Below are positions 38,667-50,672 of a DNA stretch of 64,000 nucleotides, piece after piece. Made by a program: the position numbers and the translations under genes. This stretch comes from Chrysomallon squamiferum (Eukaryota > Mollusca > Gastropoda > Neomphalida > Peltospiridae). Below the pieces are notes generated by a model. The model was not told where the DNA came from, searched no databases, and worked only from the letters and a program-made list of their open reading frames with translations. Position 1 is the stretch's first letter. Every line of letters begins with the position of its first letter. Location: contig CM022671.1 in NCBI GenBank assembly GCA_012295275.1, positions 5,917,565 to 5,981,564 on the forward strand. Reading direction: 5' to 3'.

Positions 38667-39102
38667 TGTTTGAAGCTAACACATAAACACATCCACACAC
38701 ACACACACAAAGAGAATGTTTGAAGCTAACACATAAATACACACACAAAAAGAATGTTTGAAGCTAACATAAAAATACACACACAAAGAGAATGTTTGAA
38801 GTTAACACACAAATACAGACACAAAAGAATGTTTGAAGCTAACATAAAAATACACACACAAAGAATGTTTGAAGCTAACATAAAAATACACACATAAAGA
38901 GAATGTTTGACGATAACACATAAATACACACACAAAAAGAATGTTTGAAGATAACATAAAAATAAACCCACAGAAGGAATGTTTGAAGCTATCAAATAGA
39001 ATGTTTGAAGAAAACACAAAAACCCCACACATTTGAGGCTAACACATAAATACACGCATACACAAAGATGACGTTTGAAGCTAACAGACTAAAACACACA
39101 TA
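38667..39102. repeat. Minisatellite, unit about 39 bp, about 12 copies
   Basis: Diverged tandem copies of a unit with the core ATGTTTGAAGCTAACA followed by an AC-rich spacer. Units vary from about 22 to 50 bp because of the ACAC part. Open frames across it are products of the repeat. Confidence 0.85.
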
Positions 39103-40130
39103 CAAACAAAAATATTCGCACGTACATAGAAAACACGGATGAACTCAAAGTTGAACGGACACAAGACATAAACTATTTGATTACCCAGGTGAAGGGAAGA
39201 GAAGAAATATTTTACTTCTAACTTTCTCAGATCTGACAGTTATGTGTACAGTTTTAATAAACCTTTCCAAGAAATTCCTCGTAATTAGACATGTGCAGAT
39301 TAATTACTGTGTTTGCTGGTCTCTGCCAAAAATGAAATATTCTAGTCTTGTGAAATAAAATTATTTTCGTTATCAGTCCATAATCACAGACTTGTTGCTA
39401 TGGTGACGGAATGGGAATTAATTTGAATTAATTTGAATTAACACCACCAAGGATCGATCCTACTTTTCACTGTAGCTCAGGTAGGTTCTTTATCACCAGG
39501 CTATATTTAATAATAATTAAAACTACAACAACAACAACAACAACAGCAACAACAAAACAAAAAAAAAAAAAAAATGCAAATGAAAAAAGATAAATAAATA
39601 AAAAATATATAATTACATTAGTATTTTAATTCATTTTCATCAGAAATTGATGTTCAAAGCAATGAATTGTTATTTAATGATGCCTCAGCACTCTTATATT
39701 AGCGATTATTTTAAATAATATTCAAGAGATAAAACTTTCTGCAATATTTTTATCCGCAAGGAACGCGAAATCCCCGTTTTGTCACATTCTTCGCCGCATT
39801 TCAGACACACACACATACGAACGAACAGGTCTGTTTTTGATTCCATACATACGTAAGTAACATGAGATGGCAGTTTGTCATATTCCACCGCTTTTCAGAC
39901 AAACATAGGAACGGACAGGTCTATTTTTTGATTGCTGTAGTTATTTATAAATCTCTGAGAGAGTCGTTACGACAGAAGCGGAGAAAGAGGATAGTTCTGG
40001 AGAACAGGTTGATCTCGGGAAGTTTTCACTTTGTGAGAAAATTTAAGCAACTCAATTATCGTAGGATTTTCCTGTTGTTCTTTATTAACTTTTGGGGAGA
40101 GCCGGACAGCAGATGTTCCTGCGCGCGCCT

Positions 40131-40175
<45 letters not shown>

Positions 40176-40400
40176 AACACACACACACACATACACACAC
40201 AGACACACACACACACATACACAGACATACACACAAACACACACACAACACACATATGCACATAGAAAAATTGATCGATAGATATATAAATATATACAAA
40301 CATACATACATACACACTTACACATATATACATATACATGGACATACATACGTATGTGTACACGGACATACATATATACATATATATTGCGAAAAAAAAT
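40131..40400. repeat. (CA)n and CATA-type repeats
   Basis: CA units with ATAC and AGAC interruptions, then CATA-type repeats. Confidence 0.9.
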
Positions 40401-40460
40401 ACGAAGTCAGGAAGCAAAATAGAAAGAAAAACGATAACAGACAGTACAAAAAGTGAGACA

Positions 40461-40473
40461 CAGACAGACAGAC

Positions 40474-40544
<71 letters not shown>

Positions 40545-40599
40545 GAGACAGAGAGACAGAGAGACATACATACAGAGAGAGAGAGACAGAGAGACAGAC

Positions 40600-40669
<70 letters not shown>
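40461..40669. repeat. (GA)n tracts with GACA and CATA interruptions
   Basis: Two long GA runs separated by GACAGAGA segments. Confidence 0.95.
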
Positions 40670-40671
<2 letters not shown>

Positions 40672-41357
40672 TTGATAACTGTTCTAAACAAGAAGTATTT
40701 GTGTTAGAAAACTGACACTTCTCAGAAAGAAGGTTTTTGTTATTTTTGTCTTAATAGCAGTCGCTGATGTTGGTGATCCCGGCAAGAGAATGTTTTTTTG
40801 TGTTGTTATCTTAGCGTTTTACATTTAGTAGTCTTCATTTTTTTTATCACCCGATTTTTATTTTTATTTTTTCCTTTATTATTAATATTATTTGTTGCTG
40901 TTGTTGTTGTTGTTTTTTTAGCTAAATAATAAATTTTAGGATGTCTTCATCCAAGTTTTCGTGATAACCCGTCTACATAGCTATCATTCTCAGATACATA
41001 CTGTCAAGTTTTGTACTTAATCACAATTCCTGTCATGTTTTTTTTTTTTTAAATGTTTTCTTTTACCGTTTTTTTTTGTTTGTTTGTTTGTTTGTTGTTG
41101 TTTTTTTTTGTTGTTTGTTGTTTGTTGTTTATTTTCCTTCTTGTTTTCTTAACACCGATTTTTTTCTCAATTTTTGTAATAATTTTTTTTTCTAATATGA
41201 AACACAAATCTCTCTCTCTCCATCTGCGTTTGAACCATTCTACCTAATTTCTGTTGTAACTACCTATATCTATAAATAGTATTTGTAAAAAACAAAATAC
41301 TTTATTGATGCGATATAACGTAATAATAACGAAAAGATATAAAGTATTGTGTTTATT

Positions 41358-41462
<105 letters not shown>

Positions 41463-42418
41463 CTGTTTCATTCTTTATTTATCTCTGTACGTCTCTGAAA
41501 AAAATTGGTCTTATGTTAATTTTTTTTTTTTCATTTCTAACGTGATAAAACATTCTGTTTATTTAACACCATAACAATATTTTCTTTGTAAGAGAACGTA
41601 AAACAGACGTGTATGTGTGCTATTCTGAGCGATGTATGCATTTGTTTATATTTGCATGTTTATTTGTAATATTTAGCATAGTTCTGCATGTTTATTTGAT
41701 GGATATGCGCATGTCTCTGTGTGCATGTGTGTGCGTGTGTGAACGTGCGTCAGATTACTTTTCCATTCCTTTCAACAAATTAAACAGCTGATTTCCATTT
41801 ATTTGAAGAAAAAAAAAATGAATTGTTGAATGGTGTAAACAGATATTTAGTAGCTGGTGTAATATTTATTTTCTGTTACGAACATGCTTACAATTATGGT
41901 GATGAAATACCGAGGGAATAAAAAAAATGAAACACTGAAAAAAAAAAAAAAATCACTCCATTCTTTTTAGGTTAGCGAAGTTGCAAAAACTTGAGAAAAA
42001 ATAAAAATCAACTCAGTGAAGTTATTCTAAATCATAAGCCTGTAAAATCAGATTATGAGGTAATAATATACTTGTGCAGAATATTTATTTTATTTTAGTT
42101 GAATTCTCGCAGGAACAGACAGTAACAAACTTGTTTGAATCTCCTTATCTGTGCATATTTGTCTGTTCAGGCGATTTAAGATTTGTTTTGCAAAATAACT
42201 GCTGTCGTCTGTTTACGAGAAACAAGTCACGTGATCTTTCTGATTGGCGCGACCTTCATGAACAAAACTATATGTAAGCGGATCTTAATGACTCTTGATT
42301 CATTCATTTATTTATTGTACAAACGTAACTGTGAATAAGTAAATAAATAAAAAAATAATAATAATTAAAAAAGTAAAATAAATAAATAAATAAATAAAAA
42401 GTAAAAGTAAAATAATAA

Positions 42419-42458
<40 letters not shown>

Positions 42459-42554
42459 TAAATAAATAATTAAATGATTTTGAAAACAAGACAAAAATTT
42501 CATTCATTTTGATAGTTTTATCATTCACAAATTGATTGTAATACAAGCACTGAA

Positions 42555-42556
<2 letters not shown>

Positions 42557-42644
<88 letters not shown>
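42557..42644. repeat. (GA)n tract
   Basis: About 43 uninterrupted GA units. Confidence 0.95.
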
Positions 42645-42646
<2 letters not shown>

Positions 42647-43902
42647 CAAATACCTACCATACTTAGACAATGTTATGTATTTACTGTGAAATAAAACTAA
42701 AACATAAATACAGTAATTATACTTATCTTTGGTATTTGAATTTCTAGACAATCTCGAGATTTACAAACACACACACAGACAAAAGTACTTATTGCTGCTC
42801 TTTCTGTTGTCTTTTATTCATTTGACAATTTATTATTATTTTTTTCATTTTTGTCTTTGTACGTAACAATGGACACGCAGCAAATACGATGGTCTCTGTT
42901 CCATTTCACTTTTCATGTCCACTTTCATTTTTCACGAATTTTAAATGCCCCCTACTCTGATGTTAATAAGAAATTTTCAGTTTGTTCACACATGTATGTA
43001 TTTACATATTCATCAGACATTTTGAGCAGTACTTTTTCTTTACATCTTTGGAATTAGAAATTTTATTTATTTATTTATTTATTTATTATTATTATTATTA
43101 TTTTTTTAATAATGAAAAACGTCCAGCGAAGTAGATTATTTGAACAACACGTGCAATTGAAATCCGATTCGCCTTGTCATGTTGTTGTTTTTAGTTCTGA
43201 CAAGCACAGAAAAGAAAAAAAAAAAAAATGTAATAAATAATAGAACTTATTAACAAACATGTCAGGTCTGAGATTGAGAAAATATAAGCTCTTCGTTGTT
43301 TCTGACACAAATCAACTTTATTGTAATAATCTTCAGGTTTGGAACGTTTGAGATATTTCCGGAGTCAAGAGGAAGTCATAAATAAAAACGCTAAACCACA
43401 GTGCAACTTTGTGTAACAAAACTTACATAGTACATTCGCACCATCGAGTAAAGAATCGGCTTTAATTGGTATCTTTCGTTGTTTTGTATCGACTTTAGCC
43501 GATAACATTAATTAAGATATTTCTTTTCTATTCTTTCATTCTTCTTTTTTCTTTCTTTTTTTTGCTAAAGTTCGGTTCAGTGTTAAATAATATTTTCACT
43601 GAACCGTTTCGATCGATATTTTTCGTGTTTTCATTATCGAATTTTGCCGATTATCAAATTTTTAAATATAATTATTGCAGTTTCATCAGTATTACAATTT
43701 CTATCAGTTTCCTCCATTTTGTGCCGACATTTTCTTGAACCGCATTGTGAACTTTACGTCACTGTCAACATATTAATCTGTCTTTCCATTCTTTTATTAC
43801 TGCACTTTCTAAACTGAAACTATCTGGGATTTCACAACACACACACTGTTCGGTACTTCCCGTATTTGTTTAAAAGAAAACGAATATTAACGATTTATTC
43901 GA

Positions 43903-44039
43903 ATCGGCATCTTCCGTATTTCTCCAGAACCGAACTAATTTCTGTCATTTGATTCATTCGGCATCTTCCGTATTTCCTTCAGAAGCGAACTAATTTCAGT
44001 CATTTGATTCACTCGGCATCTTCCGCGTTTCCTTCCGAA
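43903..44039. repeat. 54-55 bp tandem duplication across the channel stop codon
   Basis: Two and a half copies, starting with CGGCATCTTCCG at about 43904, 43958 and 44013, run from the 3' UTR of the potassium channel over its stop codon into its last coding bases. Copies differ at a few positions. Confidence 0.8.
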
Positions 44040-44960
44040 TTTGGTCCGTCGTCTTCGATTAGTCCAATTCGCTTCGCTATTCGTCTGAACTTCATCCGAA
44101 TCTCCTCCTGCATCAGGTGAAAGCACATGGCCTGCATGGCCATTCCGAACAGCAGGTAGAGGCAGCATATCACTCGCTTCTCCTCGTTGGCCCACGAGTC
44201 CATGTCCATGCCGGGCACGTAGTCGCCAAACCCTATCGTCGTCAACGTAATCACGCAGAAATACATCGACACGAGGAAACTCCACTTCTTCTCCCATATG
44301 GAAAACATGATGGCTCCGCCGACGAGGTAGCACGTCATGATGGTGAAGGTCAGGGATATTGGAACGCGCAGTTTGTAATCGCTGCCGATTTTAATCTTTC
44401 CCGTTCTTTCGCCCAGCAGCGACACAACACCGTCGTTATTGACGTTGTTGTCGTCGTTATCGTCGTCGTCTTCTGACCTAGAACACATCGACTCGATGTC
44501 CACAGACGGGCGACACATAGGGCGCCGTCGTTGTGAGTGGTACGCGTCGCTGTTGGTCAACGTCAGACTGAACTTTCGCGCACGCGCGTGAATGGCTTCC
44601 TGGAGGCGCTCGAGATTTCGCGAGACTTGCATTCTCGTTTGGATTTCCACCCACTGGTTGATGGCTCCGATGCAGGCGTGTCTGTAGAAGAACCTGACAC
44701 AGCTGCTGAGCAAGGAGCCGATGTTTCTCACACACAGAAACGTGAGTGGAATCCCGAATATGGCGTAGAATATTGTCACAATGCGGCCCCAGTCGGTTTT
44801 TGGCGCTATGTGTCCGTACCCTGGAAATTAAACAGAAATAAAAATTAGTCATGATATAATTACCTTTATAACAGAAATAAAATAAATTTAAAGTAAAATA
44901 CTTTACTGCTACTACTACAACTACCACTGCTGCTGCTGCTGTTACTACTACTATTACTAT

Positions 44961-45002
<42 letters not shown>

Positions 45003-47916
45003 AACTACTACTACCACCACTACTACTACTACTAACAATAATAACGATAATAATGATGATGATGATGATGATATAATTATATATATTAAATAAATGGTGT
45101 AATAAAATTATTTCCAAATTAATATTTTTAGTTTCCGCGACTTCCGTATGACAAGAAAACAATACTGTTACAAAACATCTGAAAGCCGCCATTTTACCCC
45201 GTTCGTAAATTTAGTCGAGACGTTGTCGTTTTTGTCACTGAATGATAGATGTTGTTTTCCTAGCATAGATTAAATACATAAATATATATAACAATAAATA
45301 AATAACTTTACAGGAATTAGGTCCGCTTTGTACGAAATGACGTCACTACTACAGTGATGTATAGATGTTTTAAAACTCTACTCTATTGTTGCAATACTTC
45401 ATTATTAGTTAAGAATAGATGTAAAAGTCAAAATAAAAATAATAAAAATTGAAAGTATGCAGAATAGATTATTTCTTCATATCTTTAATGATTCTATTAA
45501 ATTTCTACAAAATTACCAAAACAGAATCTACATAAAAATTAAACTTTTAAACAATTTTCTAATATATTTTATGAAAGAAAAAACGATGTAGTGCACGATA
45601 TGCAAAATGATATCAATATGTTTTATATAATAATAATAATCCATTGCACATGACAGTACATATCTAGTGATTTAATAGACAAACTGAATGTCACTCTGGT
45701 GGAATGGAACACAGCGTTACAATATATATGCCGCTTTCATTGTACGAAAACTGAATGTCTGTGGAATGATCTTGAAGGCTGTTGATCCAAGCCACCACAT
45801 ATCACAAGCAGACGTCAATAAAATATGGAAGAAAGAAAACCGATTCAAAGTAGCAAGTACAGTAAAAACAGTAAATATTTTTTGTTTTGACAACACATCA
45901 CCACTAACGCAGTTATCTATGTGTATACAAACAGTTCATCCTGATCGTATCTACCGGAACTCGTCTGCTACTAAATTCTGCACGATCTCTGCACGCGCCG
46001 TTAATTCGCGCCTCTCACGATACAATTATTGTTGTGTTTGTCAGAACATTAACCACGATGTTAGAGAGATACCGAGGGCAAGAATGAGACTAATAACTGT
46101 TTTGTTTCAGAACGTATGTGTGTCTGGTGCAGAAGTACGCACAGATGTTTTGATAAACAACTAGCAGCAGCAACAACAATGTTATCAACAAATTAACAGA
46201 CAATTTAAGTCTTGAAAGAAAATATAAAAAAACGAGAACTCGATAGCTTAAGAAACTAAAGACAACCCTTTTTGTCTTTCCGAGTTTTCAATGAATCGGC
46301 AGAAACATTATCAAAGTCAAAAACACAAAGATGGCTGACATGATAACGGCTCAACTCCAGCGTCTCAACATTCGACTGCCAAGCTGACTTTGGCACAAAA
46401 TTAAGATACACAAACTGGAAGAGGAAAAGCTACATATAAAATAACGAATATAAAAAAATAAACAGTATTTCTACGTCTGATATCACAGATAAATCACGAT
46501 TATTATTATTTTTTTTTATGACGGAAATTGTTCCGGAAGATTATCTGATCCGCGATCATAGAGAAACGAATATCCGGATTCTTTTCATCTCGGCTTTGAA
46601 GTAACTAAGGAATTCAAGACCATAACTTCTGGAGATGTTTTCATACCAAACGACTTGTTACTAATTACACACAAGCAGAGGATGAAAGGAAGAGAGTGAG
46701 ATTAGATCATAGATGTAATAGTGTTATCGTATGTGTGACTAGTATGTCAAAGGTCATGGTCGTTTATTTAATGGTTTGGAGTTTAGATTGGTTACTAGTG
46801 TTTCTCTTTTAGTTATTTTTATTTTGGGGGTGGGGGGTATTAAAGTGTTAACACCTGCAGACAGGTCGTGTACCTGTATATCTTACATCATAAATGTTAC
46901 TTTGACGTGTGAAAAGTCTGTTTGAAATGCTACTTAGTCTTAGGGAACATATTATAAAATGACAACTCAAAAAATCAGAGAACACGTTTTGAAAAAGGAA
47001 TTCAGAAATCTGAGAACAGATTATAAATTTATCATCAGAAATGATGGAACTCTTTTTTAAAATTCTTCATCATAAGTAATAATAGTAATACAAATAATAA
47101 TAACAATAAAATAATAATAAAATAAAATAAAAATTAAGAATAGAAATTTTTTGTGTGCATTTTCTCATAATCCGTTAACCATAAAAACGATTCTTCGCAA
47201 ACCAGTCACAAGGAATGGTTTTGAAATGAAACAGACTGATCTTGCACCACGATTCGATCTTATGCTCTGACCACTCGGCCAAATTTACGATCTACCATGA
47301 TTTAATACACAATATCACTTCTCAAATACAACCCGATTAGTGATAATGTAATAATATTAATTTATTACAATGCGAATAATTATGGTAGTGAAAGACGCTG
47401 AAATTAACAATATAAAAGAATATTTGTTTTGTTTGTATTATTATTATTATTATCTATTTTATATATACACAAACCTATCGTTGTCAGCACTGTCACGGAA
47501 TATAACATGGCTCCTGCGTAGGACCACTGCAGCTCCTCCTTCACCTGACGCCCGCCCCACCCTTTGACTTTGGTCAGGTGATAAACCTCTTTCTGAAAAG
47601 ATTTTAAAATGTCTTCTGCTTCTCTCCTCCACTGGTCCCGCCCCCGGTCGCTGAGCTCCAGCCTCTCGGTGATCTCCAGAAACTTCTCCGTCTTTGCGTC
47701 CTCCAGCTCCTTTATTCGCAACCTCTGCGACTCCTCGTAAGGCGCCTCGAGAGTTTTGAAAATCAAACTTCCCAGCATGCAGTACGCGACAACTGCCGAC
47801 GTGAGACCCACCTGCGACACGAGGAAGGTTATGAAGCGTTTCACACAAATCACGAATATTCTGTACACTCTGTGCGCGCGAGATAACGTCTGCTTCCGGC
47901 CATGACGTGACGCCAT
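44009..47916 (-). CDS. Two-pore-domain potassium channel
   Basis: Plasma-membrane K+ leak channel of the K2P (KCNK/TWK) family, working as a dimer. Exons 47916-47475 and 44820-44009 give 417 residues. Order: a basic N-terminus, TM1 about 30-54 (LTSAVVAYCMLGSLIF), an extracellular cap about 56-127 without cysteine, pore 1 with filter TTIGYG (about 145-150), TM2 about 160-182, a long cytosolic loop about 183-297 with an acidic stretch (SEDDDDNDDNN), TM3 about 298-322, pore 2 with TTIGFG (about 341-346), TM4 about 362-384 and a short acidic tail. The 2653-base intron splits the glycine codon of the first filter, a position I recall as conserved in the family. The long TM2-TM3 loop recalls TRESK and many invertebrate TWK channels, so no human orthologue is named. 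The start ATG is the first in the open frame of the exon. A possible poly(A) signal lies at 43894-43899. Confidence 0.92.
44905..45072. repeat. ACT/GCT/GAT trinucleotide array in channel intron
   Basis: Low-complexity triplets near the 3' end of the channel intron. Poly-Val and poly-Ser frames across it are artefacts. Confidence 0.9.
45688..46164 (+). CDS. Unrecognised 158-codon ORF inside the channel intron
   Basis: A complete ATG-to-TAG frame on the strand opposite the potassium channel, within its single intron. Unlike most open frames here it is not made of simple sequence. It has mixed composition, several Cys, and no signal peptide or membrane span. I do not recognise it. A chance ORF of this length in AT-rich DNA is uncommon but not excluded, and it could also be a remnant of a mobile element. 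Confidence 0.2.
   Translation: MSLWWNGTQRYNIYAAFIVRKLNVCGMILKAVDPSHHISQADVNKIWKKENRFKVASTVKTVNIFCFDNTSPLTQLSMCIQTVHPDRIYRNSSATKFCTISARAVNSRLSRYNYCCVCQNINHDVREIPRARMRLITVLFQNVCVSGAEVRTDVLINN
47245..47284 (-). repeat. tRNA-like SINE remnant
   Basis: The minus strand reads TGGCCGAGTGGTCAGAGC and then GATCGAATC, resembling A and B boxes of a Ser/Leu-type tRNA promoter but with the anticodon arm missing. This fits a degraded tRNA-derived SINE rather than a tRNA gene. Confidence 0.35.
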
Positions 47917-48153
47917 ATTGGATTTGTCTAAATTTAATTTTTACATTATTGCCAAGTCCTTCTCCAGCGTTATTTATTTATTTATTTATTTATATAATGT
48001 ATGAAATGAAACACAGATCAGCTGATTCAGAAACTGTATCGTCACATTCTGATGAGATCAATTTACAAATAGTTGTTGCTGTTTTCTTTCCCTCCACAAC
48101 TTTTAGATTTTTTCTCGAAAATCCAGTTGATAGTTAATAGTTGTTGTTCTTTG

Positions 48154-48228
48154 CTAAGACTTTTCAGTTACTGCTTTTAAAGCTTCCCAAAGCTTAGCGG
48201 GTTTCAACAAATTCAGGTACGAGAAAAC
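48154..48228 (-). other. Possible terminal coding exon
   Basis: A good polypyrimidine tract and acceptor (TTTTTTCTTTTTCAG) are followed by 24 open codons reading VFSYLNLLKPAKLWEALKAV and then four more residues to TAG at 48154-48156. The peptide looks protein-like and helical, but I do not recognise it and have no confirmed upstream exon. It lies on the strand of the potassium channel, just upstream of the channel start, so it may be a terminal exon of another gene or chance. Confidence 0.25.
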
Positions 48229-48294
48229 CTGAAAAAGAAAAAACGATGTTTAGAAAGTGAAATGATGTCATTAACTCAAGTCATTGGATTTTGA

Positions 48295-48377
48295 ATAATA
48301 ATAATAATAATAATTGATAGATAGATAGATAGATAGATGGATAGACAGACAGACAGACAGACAGATAGATAGATAGA
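48295..48377. repeat. (AAT)n and (GATA)/(GACA)n
   Basis: Compound repeat. Confidence 0.9.
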
Positions 48378-48739
48378 TTTGTAAATGTTAAAACAACAAC
48401 ATCCAAACAGATACATAATTGCAGGAGTAAAACGATAAATTCTAACTTTACGAAAACAAACAAAAATAACCACTGGGTGTTTATATTGTGTTTATATATA
48501 GTTTTGTTTGTATGTAGAATGTAAGTAATATGCATGTGTGTGCCTCACTTCAGATGCAAAAAAAAAAAAAAAAAACAATTTTTAGGTTATAAGGTAACAA
48601 ATACGTTTTAGCAAAAAATATTTATACTGAATATTATCAGTCAGATAATGAAACCAGTAAAATATATATATATTTTTAATCTGATTTAATAACAACGAAT
48701 GTTTGTTATAGAGAGCTAAATATAAGAGTTTATTAAGAA

Positions 48740-49275
48740 ATAAATCTTACAAGACATAAAGTTACACACACTGTATAAATAACAAATATTCTCAAATAAG
48801 TATTCAACTTGCACGACATAAAGTAACACACAATGTATAAATAACAAATATTCTCAAATATGTATTTAACTTACAAGACATAAAGTAACACACAATGTAT
48901 AAATAACAAACGTTCTCAAATATATATTCAACTTACAAGACATAAAGTAACACACAATGTGTAAATAACAAATATTCTCTAATATATATTCAACTTACAA
49001 GACATAACGTAACACACAATGTACAAATAACAAATATTCTCAAATATATATTTAACTTACGACACTAAAGTAACACACAATGTATAAATAACAAATATTC
49101 TCAAATATATATTTAACTTACGACACTAAAGTAACACACAATGTGTAAACGCACGGTGGTGCGTCTGGAAGTTCTGGCAGCGGGGTGGGGAAGTCATAAC
49201 AAATATTCTCTAATATATATTCAACTTACAAGACATAACGTAACACACAATGTGTAAATAACAAATATTCTCCCA
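48740..49275. repeat. Minisatellite, unit about 62 bp, about 8 copies
   Basis: Well conserved units contain ACATAAAGTAACACACAATG and AATAACAAATATTCTC. A foreign 49-bp segment (49149-49197) breaks the array between the penultimate and last copies. It lies upstream of the potassium channel. Confidence 0.9.
49149..49197. repeat. 49-bp exact repeat, copy 1
   Basis: Identical to 49355-49403. It starts with ACGCACGGTGGTGCGT, a six-base stem with a four-base loop, and is far more GC-rich than the minisatellite in which it is embedded. Confidence 0.9.
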
Positions 49276-49354
49276 CTAGTTCAGGAACGGTAAAGACACG
49301 CTCGCCGACACGTACATGTTATACAGTCAGTGTGTGTGTTGTGCACGCTCTGAG

Positions 49355-49403
49355 ACGCACGGTGGTGCGTCTGGAAGTTCTGGCAGCGGGGTGGGGAAGT
49401 CAT
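49355..49403. repeat. 49-bp exact repeat, copy 2
   Basis: Same sequence as 49149-49197, here within non-repetitive, CG-containing DNA that looks like its native setting. Copy 1 is therefore the likely derived one. Confidence 0.9.
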
Positions 49404-50018
49404 TAGTCGGATGATGAAGCTGGTTAAAGAAGCGTGGTTTACGATTAAAGCTAACTGTTAGCAACGTTCACTGTGGCGTGAGCTGATTAGTCGTTTTAAT
49501 AAGAAAAGCACCAACAATAACAATAATAATAATAATAATAATGCATATATATACATAGACGTTCAGAGAGAGAAAGACATTTGCACTTCATATACATGTG
49601 TATTATTATATATATATACATATATATGTGTCTGTGCGTGTGTGTGTCTATATATCTATCTACCCTATCTATCTAGCTATCTCTCTTTCTATATATCTAT
49701 CTATATAATAAACTAATTAACGACCACTGATTCCAACCGTAGCATCTTCTATAAATGGTCACTTATTAAACAGAAATGTCAGGTAAAGTATATATAGATA
49801 TACCTATAGGTATACCTATATAAACGTGCCACTCATATATAAACAAACGTTTAGCAACATTTAATGAAGGCTGAAGAAAAAGAACCTCTTACATATCACA
49901 AGAACACACACACACACACACAAAACCTTCATTAGAAAGTATATACACATATTTATTTCCTTCTCTATATAACGTTTACTCGAATAATATGAATTAATTA
50001 CATTTCAGTAAAAGAACC

Positions 50019-50019
<1 letters not shown>

Positions 50020-50069
<50 letters not shown>

Positions 50070-50070
50070 G
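50020..50070. repeat. (AAT)n array
   Basis: Uninterrupted trinucleotide run. Confidence 0.9.
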
Positions 50071-50548
50071 CATTATAGATCTGAATAGATTGTTATTGCC
50101 GTATTATTTTACATGTAAATACGTACAAATACGGTGTAACATTTTCCTACGCTCTCAACACGTGGTATTCACGTTCTTTCGGAGCCCTGCGAGATAATTA
50201 CGTGCATGAGAATGCAGACAGTGTGTATCTGTTTTATCAGGTATTGTTTACCAGTAATTACCGGCGACCTCACGCGCAGGTCACATGGAAGAGAGGCGTA
50301 GCGAGCAGACAGAATATTCCAGTTGTGTTCGTGACGTCTGCTGCTTTCTTTCGTCTTCCGCGTTGCTTAGGAATGTGTTAGCACGCGCGGTAAAGTAACA
50401 GACAGAAATTGTCAATTTCGGAGTATGTGGTTCGCTCGCCTAATTGTACTTAATTAATAATAATTAATAAAAAAAATTAATGTTCTTTTTTTTTTTTTTT
50501 ATAGTAATCTTTATGCATAGTTAAATTGGAAGATGTATATTTGCACAG

Positions 50549-50578
50549 CATACATACATACTTACGTACATACATACA

Positions 50579-50670
<92 letters not shown>
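50549..50670. repeat. (CATA)n, (TA)n, (GA)n
   Basis: Compound repeat. Confidence 0.9.

Positions 50671-50672
<2 letters not shown>

Noticed and set aside
38726-39055. 109-codon frame with a Cys-rich repeat pattern
   Set aside because: It is the translation of the 39-bp minisatellite.
39862-40281. 139-codon frame, basic at first and then His/Thr
   Set aside because: A third of it is (CA)n. The remainder overlaps a 60-bp direct repeat and has no splice or start support.
40085-40715. Long Arg/Glu, Ser/Leu and His/Thr frames
   Set aside because: Translations of (GA)n and (CA)n tracts.
44478-45192. Poly-Val and poly-Ser frames, and a MAAFRCF start at 45192
   Set aside because: They are triplet-repeat products in the channel intron; the MAAF start has no donor before the repeat.
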